A DNA stretch of 18,327 bases from JADFAK01 sp047615865 (GTDB taxonomy: Bacteria; Bacteroidota; Bacteroidia; Flavobacteriales_D; Sanyastnellaceae). Of this stretch, positions 7,156 to 14,950 are shown piece after piece (within the stretch, counting starts at the first letter, position 1; each line of letters starts with the position of its first letter). Under the pieces are notes generated by a model. That model was not told the origin of the DNA, did no database searches, and saw only the letters and a program-made list of their open reading frames with translations. The stretch spans positions 1 through 18,327 of the forward strand of contig JBLHIB010000069.1 of NCBI GenBank assembly GCA_047615865.1. Direction: 5' to 3'. A program made the position numbers and the translations under genes.

Positions 7156-8622
7156 ATGGCCATAGCCGAAGATAAAATAGTGTCCCTTTCTCGTGTCAAC
7201 GAGTACATTGGTCAGATTCTGAGCAAGAATATTGGTGGCAAGAGATTTTGGCTTCGCACGGAAATTGCCTCGGTGAATTTTCCGTCATCAGGTCATGCCT
7301 ATCTCGAACTAGTCGAAAATGAACATGGAACAGTGCTCGCAAGAGCAGGAGCGTCCATTTGGCGGAACGCCCTAGAAGAAATAAAACATTCTCTCGGTAC
7401 AGAATATGAGAACGTTCTGAAAAAAGGAAGTGAGATTCTGTGTGTGGCTGAGGTTACCTATCATAGAGTATATGGTATCAAACTACTGATCCATGAAGTT
7501 GACTTGTCCTTTTCCTTGGGAGAATTGGAGAGAAAGCGGCAAGAGACCATCGACCTACTTACCAAAGAAGGACTTATAGGAAAAAACAAAGAGCATGTCC
7601 TGCCCGAAGTCGTGAAGAAAGTAATTGTCATCGGCGCGCATGATTCGGCCGGCTATGGGGATTTCGAAAAGCAGCTGAATGCCAATCAATACGGTTACAG
7701 TTTCGAAATCGAGCTGCTCACAACCTTAGTGCAGGGAGCTGCAGCAGAAGGTCAGATTGTTCGCCGACTCCATGAAGCCTTGAAGATAAAGGCCGATGCC
7801 ATAGTCCTGATCCGCGGGGGAGGTTCCAAACTAGACTTGGACTTGTTCAACTCGTATGCGATCGCTAAGGCCATTGCCCTGCATCCACTTCCTGTAATAA
7901 CTGGTATAGGTCATGAGCAGGATATAAGCGTTGCCGATTTGGTAGCACATACGATGCTTAAAACACCTTCGGCCGTAGGCGCCTATCTGGTTGAGCGCAC
8001 TGCTACATATGAAGGTCGAATCCGAGAAATATATAGTCGTATCCATGCACGTTTTAATTTGCTTTTAAGCTCAAGAAATCACAAGCTAGAAGTGAATTCC
8101 AATAGGCTCATCAACAAGGCACTGGCTTATACACGGGAGCGATCGGGAGATATGAAATACAATGCGCAGGGAATTATTAGGGCTACACAGCGATTGCTGC
8201 AGGCTGAAAATTCGTTGTTGAAAGATGGCATGCAGACCGTCAAAAGTGCTACGATCAACTTGATTCGGCCGAAGCAAAACGAACTGCAATACGCGGCCCA
8301 GAGGATGAAAGGGCAGGTGCGGACAATCATTCAGGAGGAGGAGCATGAAATTCGGATGAAGAAATTGCGTATCAAACAAAGCTGGCACACCTATTTGTCG
8401 AACAAGAAGCAAGGATTGGTAAATTTGGAAGTACTCATTGAAAGTGTGCGGCCGGAAAATACTTTGAAGCGTGGATTTGGAATTATTCAATTTGAGAATA
8501 AGCTCGTCAAAGCGCGCACGAAATTAGAGGACGGAGATATACTGGAAGTGAAGATCCACAAGAAGAAATTTTACGTTGAATACAAAGGCACAGAAGAGAA
8601 ATGGCTAAAAAAGCACCAATAA
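7156..8622 (+). CDS. xseA: Exodeoxyribonuclease VII large subunit
   Basis: The 488-residue large subunit of exonuclease VII, which degrades single-stranded DNA into oligonucleotides in both directions and contributes to DNA repair. An N-terminal OB-fold (about residues 8-110, with WLRTEIASVNFPSSGHAYLE) is followed by the catalytic domain: VIVIGAHDSAGYGDF (156-170), AIVLIRGGGSKLDLDLFN (215-232) and ITGIGHEQDISVADLVAHT (248-266). A long helical region (about 280-440) forms the arm that binds small subunits. The AGYGDF form of the first catalytic motif is, from memory, typical of Bacteroidota. The frame is open back to 7057, but that part has no family similarity, so ATG 7156 is chosen. The 3' end overlaps xseB by 22 bases, consistent with translational coupling of the two subunits. 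Confidence 0.95.
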   Translation: MAIAEDKIVSLSRVNEYIGQILSKNIGGKRFWLRTEIASVNFPSSGHAYLELVENEHGTVLARAGASIWRNALEEIKHSLGTEYENVLKKGSEILCVAEVTYHRVYGIKLLIHEVDLSFSLGELERKRQETIDLLTKEGLIGKNKEHVLPEVVKKVIVIGAHDSAGYGDFEKQLNANQYGYSFEIELLTTLVQGAAAEGQIVRRLHEALKIKADAIVLIRGGGSKLDLDLFNSYAIAKAIALHPLPVITGIGHEQDISVADLVAHTMLKTPSAVGAYLVERTATYEGRIREIYSRIHARFNLLLSSRNHKLEVNSNRLINKALAYTRERSGDMKYNAQGIIRATQRLLQAENSLLKDGMQTVKSATINLIRPKQNELQYAAQRMKGQVRTIIQEEEHEIRMKKLRIKQSWHTYLSNKKQGLVNLEVLIESVRPENTLKRGFGIIQFENKLVKARTKLEDGDILEVKIHKKKFYVEYKGTEEKWLKKHQ

Positions 8623-8804
8623 CATACGAGGCGGCAGCGCTGGAACTGGAAGAGATTTTGGGTCAGTTGGAAAATGACGAAATATCGGTCGACGTACTTG
8701 CCGAGAAAGTTGAACGCGCCTCCGTATTGCTGAAGATGTGCAGCGAGCGCCTTCGTTCTACGGAAAAACGTGTTGATGAGATTATTGAGAATCTAGGTTT
8801 GTAA
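8601..8804 (+). CDS. xseB: Exodeoxyribonuclease VII small subunit
   Basis: A 67-residue all-helical protein, normal size for XseB. Several copies bind the helical arm of XseA to make active exonuclease VII. The family pattern is clear: ITYEAAALELEEILGQLEN at the N-terminus, then a second helix with the LxxKVERAxxLLKxCxxRL pattern, ending VDEIIENLG. The ATG lies inside the last codons of xseA, which fixes the start and points to coupled translation. No terminator is evident in the 175 bases that follow. Confidence 0.93.
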   Translation: MAKKAPITYEAAALELEEILGQLENDEISVDVLAEKVERASVLLKMCSERLRSTEKRVDEIIENLGL

Positions 8805-8979
8805 AGCAACAGGGCAGCGCAGCGACAAGCGCGAATATGAAAGAGATGTTAAAATTCAAAAAGCCTGTAACAAGCATTTGAATCTGTCGTCTTTCTTGCA
8901 CAATACCAAAAACAAATGCCCTACCTCGGATGCTAAGTGCTCCAGGTGACAAACCGAATTCACAATAAAAAGTAGTACC

Positions 8980-9744
8980 ATGAAAAAAATAGCAATTACA
9001 TTAATGATGGCCGCTGTATCGATGGTCTCATTTGCCCAAAGCAATGCGATTACCGAGTATTTCTCTGATTTTGAATCACAGGAAGATTTTACTAAAGTCA
9101 ACGTGACTGGCAAGATGTTCGAAATGACATTGGAGCTTGAAGGAGCGGATGCAGACGAGCAGGCCTTATTGGATGCCTTGTCAAATATTGAAGGACTTAC
9201 CCTAATTGGAACGGAGTCTACGGAAAATGCAGTTGCCCTTTTTGAGGATGCAATATCTCGTCCTGGAAATGACTTTGAAGTATTAATGACTGTTGATGAT
9301 AAGGACGGAAATGCGGTTTTCTACGTTCGTGAAGACAACGGTGTTATCGCTGAGCTACTAGTTATCGCAAGAGGAGAGAATGAGTTTGGTGTTGCGACAA
9401 TTTGGGGAGAAATTGACCTCAGGCAAGTGCGCAAGTTGACTGATGCATTTTCAGTAGCAGGTATGGATCGCTTTGATGAAGAGAAGGCGGTTGCAGCTCG
9501 TGAAATCAGTGTTTATCCAAACCCTATTTCTCAAGGATCAGCTATCAACGTGACAGTACCTGAGTCAGTAAAAGGCGGAATGCTCGAGATTCTTGATTTG
9601 AATGGAAGAACTGTTAAGACGGCCAATATCAACTCCACTCAGGAGAGCGTTTCAACTGCAGGATTGAATGCAGGAACATATGTTGTTGTACTCAAGCAAG
9701 ACAATGCCAAGCTATACAGCGAGCGTATTGTGATTACTAAGTAA
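8980..9744 (+). CDS. DUF4252-like secreted protein with T9SS sorting domain
   Basis: A 254-residue exported protein in three parts. Residues 1-20 are a Sec signal peptide (IAITLMMAAVSMVSFAQ). Residues ~21-160 resemble DUF4252, a Bacteroidota family of unknown function, with the typical late segment VREDNGVIAELLVIA then FGVATIWGEIDLRQVRKL. Residues ~176-254 are a type A T9SS C-terminal sorting domain: ISVYPNPISQG, ILDLNGRTVK, LNAGTYVVVL and the final ERIVITK. It should cross the outer membrane by the type IX system and be released or attached to the surface. From memory, DUF4252 proteins usually lack this tail and often sit beside an ECF sigma factor gene; neither holds here. The ATG at 8980 is fixed by the signal peptide. 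A strong terminator follows, and the gene appears to be its own transcription unit. Confidence 0.85.
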   Translation: MKKIAITLMMAAVSMVSFAQSNAITEYFSDFESQEDFTKVNVTGKMFEMTLELEGADADEQALLDALSNIEGLTLIGTESTENAVALFEDAISRPGNDFEVLMTVDDKDGNAVFYVREDNGVIAELLVIARGENEFGVATIWGEIDLRQVRKLTDAFSVAGMDRFDEEKAVAAREISVYPNPISQGSAINVTVPESVKGGMLEILDLNGRTVKTANINSTQESVSTAGLNAGTYVVVLKQDNAKLYSERIVITK

Positions 9745-9776
9745 GAAATGATTAGGCCTTCGGCCAAATGAAATAG

Positions 9777-9812
9777 AATGCGGAATGACGAAAGTTGTTT
9801 CGCATTTTTTTT
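9777..9812 (+). terminator. Intrinsic terminator of the DUF4252-T9SS gene
   Basis: A 9-bp stem (AATGCGGAA at 9777-9785 with TTTCGCATT at 9798-9806, one G-U pair) closes a 12-base loop and runs into eight T residues (9805-9812). It lies 33 bases after the stop codon at 9744. A smaller GGCC-TTC-GGCC hairpin sits just upstream at about 9754-9764. Confidence 0.85.
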
Positions 9813-10088
9813 GATGGGGCGCTAGAGGAAACAGCATCTCGACTGCGCGATTTTCTTTTTGTGGCCAATGGAAAGGATACGTGACCGCTTTGCTCGATGA
9901 CTTATTCGTTCATTCTCTGTTTTCCATTTCATTTCTAGTTGATCGAGCAAAGAAACTGGAGTATAGTTGAATCGACCCTTTCTATTGAGTTTCGTCGTCG
10001 AGATCCAGTTTCCTTCATGGCCCCACTTAACAATAAACACACTATACCTGATCTGTTTTCCGTTTTATATCAAACTAAGCACAGCCAA
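9813..10088. other. Leader region upstream of the YiiX-like gene
   Basis: Together with the terminator this is a stretch of more than 300 bases without a supported gene. It contains an open frame continuous with the YiiX-like gene from 9939, but its residues look like untranslated DNA. No full TAnnTTTG box close to 10089 and no stable hairpin were found. Confidence 0.4.
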
Positions 10089-10736
10089 ATGGACACCAAA
10101 CTCCTAATTGCCCTCACAGTAATCACCATGACTTTATTCTCCTCATGGATCGCTATCCAATCCTCACCGATTAATAAAAGTAAAGCTGCTTCAGAATTTA
10201 TGGATGGTGATATTATATTTCAGTCTTCGATGTCGGGTCAAAGCGCTGCCATTCAAGTTGCCACCAATTCTAAATATTCTCATTGCGGAATTGTCTTTTT
10301 GGAAGAAGGGAAGCCCTTCGTGCTTGAAGCTGTGCAGCCAGTGAAGTTGACTCCGCTGAAAAAATGGATTACGCATGGAGATGATCACCATTTTGTTGTC
10401 AAGCGATTGGTTGATAGGGAAGGTGAACTATCGAAAAGTGAAACGGACAAGATGAAAGATTTGGGCGATGCCTGGTTGGGAAAGAATTATGATATCACTT
10501 TTGAGTGGGACGATTCACGGATATATTGTTCGGAGTTGGTTTGGAAACTTTACGAGCGCGCTGCCGGCATAGAGTTGTGCGAACTGCAAGAACTTCGGGA
10601 TTTTGATCTAAGCAGTACTATCGTAAGTAGAATAGTGGAGGAGCGCTATGGCTCAGATATTCCTTGGGACGAAAAAGTCGTGTCGCCCGGTGCTCTTTTT
10701 GATTGTCCATTGCTTGAAATAGTGTTTGAGAAGTAG
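10089..10736 (+). CDS. Exported YiiX-like permuted papain-fold peptidase
   Basis: A 215-residue protein of the YiiX/YebB-like branch of the NlpC/P60 superfamily, in which the catalytic order is permuted to His before Cys. Visible sites are the start of the fold FMDGDIIFQ (37-45), SKYSHCGIVF with catalytic H65, FVLEAVQP with E80 as the likely third residue, and RIYCSELVWKLY with C147 as nucleophile. Members are thiol hydrolases acting on amide or lipid-ester bonds; the substrate here is unknown. An N-terminal hydrophobic segment (about 5-24) suggests a signal peptide or anchor, so it should act outside the cytoplasm. The frame is open back to 9939, but ATG 10089 is directly before the signal-like segment and is preferred. 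It stands alone, 344 bases after the previous gene. Confidence 0.85.
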   Translation: MDTKLLIALTVITMTLFSSWIAIQSSPINKSKAASEFMDGDIIFQSSMSGQSAAIQVATNSKYSHCGIVFLEEGKPFVLEAVQPVKLTPLKKWITHGDDHHFVVKRLVDREGELSKSETDKMKDLGDAWLGKNYDITFEWDDSRIYCSELVWKLYERAAGIELCELQELRDFDLSSTIVSRIVEERYGSDIPWDEKVVSPGALFDCPLLEIVFEK

Positions 10737-10860
10737 CACTTGACGGTGTTTTCTCAACCAACTGCGTAAATCACCTTACCAAAATACGACATATGTCTTA
10801 TTAACTGAATTGAAGCTAGTCCCCAATTTTGCATCGTATTTCAACCGCCAAAACAATGCG

Positions 10861-10983
10861 ATGTTAAATTCAAGAAAAGATAGCCGATTCGCATTCGAAT
10901 GTTTGATTATCCTGGCCCTCGGACTTTATTCATGTGTGAAAGATTTGATCCCAGAGGGTGCCCTAAGAGGAGCTAGAAATTAA
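10861..10983 (+). CDS. Possible 40-residue lipoprotein or lipoprotein relic
   Basis: A short frame giving a basic N-terminus (MLNSRKDSRF), a hydrophobic stretch (CLIILALGLYS) and a Cys at residue 25, followed by VKDLIPEGALRGARN and TAA. This is the plan of a lipoprotein signal peptide with lipobox LYSC, leaving a mature peptide of only 16 residues. Just past it, another frame (10967-11047) reads EELEINQLDTSSFQFDNG and ends ICAAVICN then TAA, which also looks protein-like. The two together may be a longer lipoprotein broken by a frameshift and stop. Against this, the frame is short and could be chance. I recognise no family. Confidence 0.35.
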   Translation: MLNSRKDSRFAFECLIILALGLYSCVKDLIPEGALRGARN

Positions 10984-11185
10984 TCAACTGGACACTAGTT
11001 CGTTTCAATTCGATAACGGTATTTGCGCCGCAGTCATCTGTAATTAATGAAGATGAATTTATTATACGATGAGGATGTAATAGAACATAGACGAGTCTAA
11101 TGATGCTCACGAGGCTAACTTGAGTTTGTGCTTATGTGCAAGTGTTTTTGTGATATTTCGCACGTAATTGAACAAATTGCAGTCG
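10984..11185. other. Gene-poor stretch before the DUF983 gene
   Basis: Apart from the protein-like frame at 10967-11047 noted with the small lipoprotein, I see no gene, tRNA, repeat or strong hairpin here. It is AT-rich and holds several stops in all frames after 11047. The promoter of the DUF983 gene lies at its downstream end. Confidence 0.4.
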
Positions 11186-11193
11186 TATCTTTG
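11186..11193 (+). promoter_or_regulatory. -7 promoter box of the DUF983 gene
   Basis: TATCTTTG is a full TAnnTTTG match, only four bases before ATG 11198, with a TTG 15 bases upstream (11168-11170) as a possible -33 element. In Bacteroidota transcription begins a few bases after this box, so the mRNA should be leaderless or almost so. This also rules out the TTG at 11168 as the translation start. Confidence 0.55.
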
Positions 11194-11197
11194 TCTC

Positions 11198-11629
11198 ATG
11201 TTAGCAAAAGGAAGTAAGCTTTACACGATTCTCAATTCTTCTTGTCCCAGATGTCAAGATGCGCCCCTGTTCAAGAATGGCAATCCATACGGAAAGGCAG
11301 GATTGAAAATGCACGATGAATGTGAGCATTGCGGAGAATCATTTAAGCGAGAACCTGGATTTTATTTCGGAGCAGCCTATGTGAGCTACGGACTAACAGT
11401 TGCGCTATGGGTGGCTGTGTTTGTTGCTTTGATGTGTTTCGATTGGTGGGGGCTTATATCCTTCAGCTTTTACGAAAACTCCAATACTTTTTTCCTTACT
11501 GGCCTGGTAGCTTTAATTGTCGCATTGCCTATTTTGTATCGACTATCGCGTGCTATTTGGATCAGCACATTCGTGAAGTATGAAGGGTCAGATGCAGTTA
11601 AAAAAGTAAGACTTAATCGTCCTCAGTAG
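11198..11629 (+). CDS. DUF983 zinc-ribbon membrane protein
   Basis: A 143-residue protein of the DUF983 family, of unknown function and common in Bacteroidota and Alphaproteobacteria. The N-terminus carries a four-Cys zinc-ribbon: CPRC at 16-19 and CEHC at 42-45, with GNPYGKAGLKMHDE between them. After the family's FKREPGFYFGAAYVSYG segment come two membrane helices (about 57-82 and 97-120) and a basic C-terminus. ATG 11198 is chosen over the in-frame TTG at 11168 because a TAnnTTTG box lies at 11186-11193 and because the family begins with a short stretch before the first CxxC. Its stop is one base from the stop of the convergent ABC exporter gene, so no terminator separates them. Confidence 0.88.
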   Translation: MLAKGSKLYTILNSSCPRCQDAPLFKNGNPYGKAGLKMHDECEHCGESFKREPGFYFGAAYVSYGLTVALWVAVFVALMCFDWWGLISFSFYENSNTFFLTGLVALIVALPILYRLSRAIWISTFVKYEGSDAVKKVRLNRPQ

Positions 11630-11630
11630 C

Positions 11631-13454
11631 TTAAGAAAACTCCTGCATCTCTACCAATTTCTTGTAAAGACCTCCCTGATTCAGTAAATCTTGATGTGTT
11701 CCAGATTCTAGAATCTTACCATCATCAATGACTACAATGCGGTCGGCGTTTTGAATGGTGCTCAAGCGATGCGCTATGACCAGAGATGTCCTGTTGGCCA
11801 TCAGATTGTTGATTGCCTCCTGCACCAGTTTTTCCGACTGTGTATCCAATGCTGAAGTCGCCTCATCCAAAATTAGAATAGGTGGATTCTTGTAAACCGC
11901 TCGAGCAATACTCAAACGTTGCTTTTGTCCGCCACTCAGCTTGTTTCCTCCGTCTCCTATGTTGAATTCAAGGCCATTGTCCAACTTATCGATGAACTCC
12001 ATAGCATTGGCAACCGAAGCGGCGTTCGTAATGCGATCCTGGTCTTTCTCGTCGGCGCCCAACGTTATGTTGTTGCCAATGGTATCATTGAACAACAAAG
12101 ATTCCTGTGTAACAATTCCCATCAAAGAGCGCAGATCGTGCAGGTCGACTTTTTCAAGAGGAATTCCATCCACCAATATTTCACCTTCGTTGATGTTGTA
12201 AAAACGCGAAACGACGTTGGCGAGCGTCGACTTGCCGCCACCCGAAGGTCCAACCAAGGCTACAGTTTCTCCTTTACGAATGGTGAGAGATACCCCGCTC
12301 AAGACTTTCTTGTCTTCGTAGGCGAAGCCTACATTTTTCAATTCAATTTTGTCGTCAAAAGAAGATTTGCCAACGGCTTGAGGATGATTTCCTACCTCAA
12401 TCTCAGTATAGAGAATGTCGTTCAATCGATCTACTGAAGCAGCTCCTTTGTTCATTTTGAAAACGGCGTCTGACAAGGACTTGGCAGGAGGAATGATCTG
12501 AGAAAAAATAACGAGGTAGGTGATGAACAGACTGCCATCCATCGCTGAATCTTCGCCCAACACAATTGTTCCTCCGATGTACAATAGAATACAAATCACC
12601 ACCAAAGAAACAAATTCACTTGTAGGAGACGCCAGATATTCTCGCTTGTAAAGGCGGTTCATGAGGTTGAAATAACTGTCGTTGTGCTCGTCAAATTTCT
12701 GGTTGAACTCCTTTTCTCCGTTGAACGCTTTGATGACACGAATTCCGGTCAAAGTCTCTTCGATAACCGCGATAAGATCTCCTAGCTTCTCCTTTCCGCG
12801 TTTTGCGGCATTCTTCAACGACTTGGCAATCCGGCTAATCAAGAAACCACTGACTGGAAGGAAAATTAGGGCAAACAAAGTAAGCTCCCAACTCATTAAA
12901 AAGAGGGTTGCTAAATAGAGGACAATCATAATAGGCGCCTTGAAAATGATTTCAATGGTGCCAATCACCGAGAATTCAACTTCCATGAGGTCGTTGGTCA
13001 TTCGGGAAATAATATCTCCTTTCCGTTTACTTGAGAAGTATCCAAGAGATAAGCGCAAAATATGACGGTAAACACGTTGACGCAAATCACGCGCTACACC
13101 AGTTCGGATAACGGCAATATTCCTAAGAGAAACATAGAACACCAAGTTCTTCACCAAGGCCAAAATCACTGTCGCTACGCATATCCAGGCCAAAGCAGAA
13201 GTTGCTCCTCCAGATTGTACGACCATGTCCATTTTGTAACAAAACAGTTCGTAGTAGAAGTCAAAAAAACCCAAGTCTTCAGTTGGCATCGTAGGCTCAG
13301 CATTTCCTGTTCGGAAAATAACCCGCAGCAAAGGGATCAATGCACCGAACGTGAAAAGAGAGAGAAGTGCGTTGAGCAAACTGAAGACTAAACTGCCAAT
13401 CAGATTGATCTTGTACTTAGAGGTGTAGCTGAATATTTCCCAGAATTTCTTCAT
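11631..13454 (-). CDS. MsbA-like ABC exporter (fused permease and ATPase)
   Basis: A 607-residue half-transporter that should work as a homodimer in the inner membrane, moving lipids, lipid-linked sugars or hydrophobic compounds outward. Six membrane helices lie in residues ~19-325 with the usual coupling-helix region (RQRVYRHILRLSLGYFSSKR). The ATPase domain has an A-loop Tyr (VGFAYED, about 379), Walker A GPSGGGKST (402-410), Q-loop TQES (449), signature LSGGQKQRL (506-514), Walker B LILDEATSALD (527-537) and H-loop H562 in IAHRLST. Everything needed for ATP hydrolysis is present. The substrate cannot be assigned from sequence; MsbA-type lipid A export is one option. The start overlaps the purB stop as ATGA, so it is in an operon with purB. 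Confidence 0.93.
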   Translation of the reverse strand: MKKFWEIFSYTSKYKINLIGSLVFSLLNALLSLFTFGALIPLLRVIFRTGNAEPTMPTEDLGFFDFYYELFCYKMDMVVQSGGATSALAWICVATVILALVKNLVFYVSLRNIAVIRTGVARDLRQRVYRHILRLSLGYFSSKRKGDIISRMTNDLMEVEFSVIGTIEIIFKAPIMIVLYLATLFLMSWELTLFALIFLPVSGFLISRIAKSLKNAAKRGKEKLGDLIAVIEETLTGIRVIKAFNGEKEFNQKFDEHNDSYFNLMNRLYKREYLASPTSEFVSLVVICILLYIGGTIVLGEDSAMDGSLFITYLVIFSQIIPPAKSLSDAVFKMNKGAASVDRLNDILYTEIEVGNHPQAVGKSSFDDKIELKNVGFAYEDKKVLSGVSLTIRKGETVALVGPSGGGKSTLANVVSRFYNINEGEILVDGIPLEKVDLHDLRSLMGIVTQESLLFNDTIGNNITLGADEKDQDRITNAASVANAMEFIDKLDNGLEFNIGDGGNKLSGGQKQRLSIARAVYKNPPILILDEATSALDTQSEKLVQEAINNLMANRTSLVIAHRLSTIQNADRIVVIDDGKILESGTHQDLLNQGGLYKKLVEMQEFS

Positions 13455-14809
13455 CCTAGTTCGGGGAAAATCCCAGTGTAGTTTTGTGGTGTAATTGCTT
13501 TCAATTCGGTCTTAACGTCTTCGCTCACAGCTAAAGTATCAATAAATGTAGCAATAGATTTCTGTGTGATCGCTTCGTTGGTTCTTGTAAGATCTCGAAG
13601 CGCTTCATATGGAGAAGGGTAGTTCTCACGACGCAAGATAGTCTGAATAGCCTCGGCCACGACAGCCCAGTTGGCTTCAAGATCGGCGTTGAACTTTTCT
13701 TTATTCAAGAGCAACTTACTCAATCCGTTTTGTAAAGACTTCAATCCTATCATCTGATGTCCCATTGGAACGCCTACATTTCTCAGAACCGTAGAATCGG
13801 TCAGATCACGCTGCAAGCGACTGATTGGTAGTTTGCCAGAAAGGTGTTCATACATCGCATTGGCAATGCCCAAGTTTCCTTCGCTGTTTTCAAAGTCAAT
13901 AGGATTCACTTTGTGAGGCATCGCTGATGATCCAACTTCGCCGGCTTTAATCTTCTGCTTGAAATAATCCATCGACACATAAGTCCAGATATCTCGATCG
14001 AGGTCGATTAGAATCGTATTGATTCGTTTCAATCCGTCAAACAAAGCAGCCATGTGGTCATAGTGCTCAATTTGGGTAGTTGTTTGAGAGCGTTGAAGTC
14101 CCAGTTTTTCTTTTACGAAGCCGTTGGCAAATGCAATCCAGTCGATTCCCGGATAGGCGACATGGTGAGCATTGAAATTTCCCGTCGCACCGCCAAATTT
14201 GGCAGCATGAGGAACTTGCTGCAACAATACAAGCTGGTTCTCAATACGCTCAACGAATACAGCAATCTCCTTACCCAAGCGGGTAGGGCTGGCGGGCTGA
14301 CCATGAGTTCGAGCCAACATGGGAATATCCTTCCATTCAATAGCGTAAGCTTTAAGCTGATCAACAACGCCGTTTAATGTAGGAAGTAATACTTCGTTCA
14401 AGGCGTCCATAATAGACATTGGAATCGCCGTGTTATTGATGTCTTGTGAGGTCAAGCCAAAGTGAACAAACTCTTTCTGTTCACCAATTTTCATCGTGTC
14501 CATCTTTCCTTTGATAAAGTACTCAACAGCTTTCACGTCGTGATTGGTAGTGCGCTCAATATCCTTTACGGCTTGCGCATCGGCTTCAGTAAATTCCTTG
14601 TAAATTGACCGGAGCGTTTCAAAAATAGAAACGTCAACTCCCTTCAATTGAGGAAGAGGTAGTTCGCACAATGCGATGTAATATTCGATTTCGACTATCA
14701 CACGGTAGCGTATCAAGGCTGCTTCAGAAAAGAAGTTTCCAAGTTCTTTGGTGTGTCGACGATAACGGCCGTCAATAGGAGATACAGCGGACAATGCGCT
14801 CAATTCCAT
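13451..14809 (-). CDS. purB: Adenylosuccinate lyase
   Basis: The 452-residue cytoplasmic enzyme that splits SAICAR to AICAR in purine synthesis and adenylosuccinate to AMP, releasing fumarate each time. It belongs to the fumarase/aspartase superfamily and follows the E. coli-type PurB pattern: MELSALSAVSPIDGRY at the start, ARTHGQPASPTRLGKE with the general acid H169, and the signature GSSAMPHKVNPIDFENSEGN with catalytic Ser at 294 or 295. Length is normal. A TATCTTTG promoter box lies 23 bases upstream. The stop overlaps the ABC exporter start by four bases (ATGA), so the exporter is probably translated by re-initiation behind purB. No other purine gene is nearby. Confidence 0.96.
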   Translation of the reverse strand: MELSALSAVSPIDGRYRRHTKELGNFFSEAALIRYRVIVEIEYYIALCELPLPQLKGVDVSIFETLRSIYKEFTEADAQAVKDIERTTNHDVKAVEYFIKGKMDTMKIGEQKEFVHFGLTSQDINNTAIPMSIMDALNEVLLPTLNGVVDQLKAYAIEWKDIPMLARTHGQPASPTRLGKEIAVFVERIENQLVLLQQVPHAAKFGGATGNFNAHHVAYPGIDWIAFANGFVKEKLGLQRSQTTTQIEHYDHMAALFDGLKRINTILIDLDRDIWTYVSMDYFKQKIKAGEVGSSAMPHKVNPIDFENSEGNLGIANAMYEHLSGKLPISRLQRDLTDSTVLRNVGVPMGHQMIGLKSLQNGLSKLLLNKEKFNADLEANWAVVAEAIQTILRRENYPSPYEALRDLTRTNEAITQKSIATFIDTLAVSEDVKTELKAITPQNYTGIFPELG

Positions 14810-14832
14810 CTAGGGGATTTTTTAATGAGCCG

Positions 14833-14840
14833 CAAAGATA
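14833..14840 (-). promoter_or_regulatory. -7 promoter box of purB
   Basis: The minus strand reads TATCTTTG, a full TAnnTTTG match, 23 bases before the purB start at 14809. A TTG (CAA at 14857-14859 on the plus strand) lies 16 bases further upstream as a possible -33 element. It sits after the clpB terminator, so purB should have its own transcription start. Confidence 0.55.
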
Positions 14841-14918
14841 AGTTAGTCAGCCGAAACAAGGTGGTTGATTCACGTATTAATCGTCAGGAAATGAAGGGCA
14901 TTGTTCCAAAAAAAGCAC

Positions 14919-14950
14919 AAAAAAAACGCCCCGTGTGCGCGGGGCGTTTT
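14919..14950 (-). terminator. Strong intrinsic terminator between clpB and purB
   Basis: A perfect 11-bp stem (AAAACGCCCCG at 14923-14933 with CGGGGCGTTTT at 14940-14950) has a 6-base loop. On the minus strand it runs into eight T residues, then GTGC and seven more T residues, so it best terminates minus-strand transcripts, meaning clpB or an RNA made downstream of it. It is about 190 bases beyond the clpB stop, which is unusually far. Confidence 0.88.

Noticed and set aside
8805..8979. Possible regulatory RNA before the DUF4252-T9SS gene
   Set aside because: I found no stable hairpin, riboswitch-like core or full TAnnTTTG box in these 175 bases.
9939..10088. Longer start for the YiiX-like gene
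   Set aside because: The extension would bury the signal-like segment 50 residues inside the protein.
11168..11197. TTG start for the DUF983 gene
   Set aside because: The promoter -7 box lies inside this stretch, so it should not be in the mRNA.
11919..12437. 172-codon plus-strand ORF inside the ABC exporter gene
   Set aside because: It is antisense to the ATPase domain motifs and has no recognisable features.
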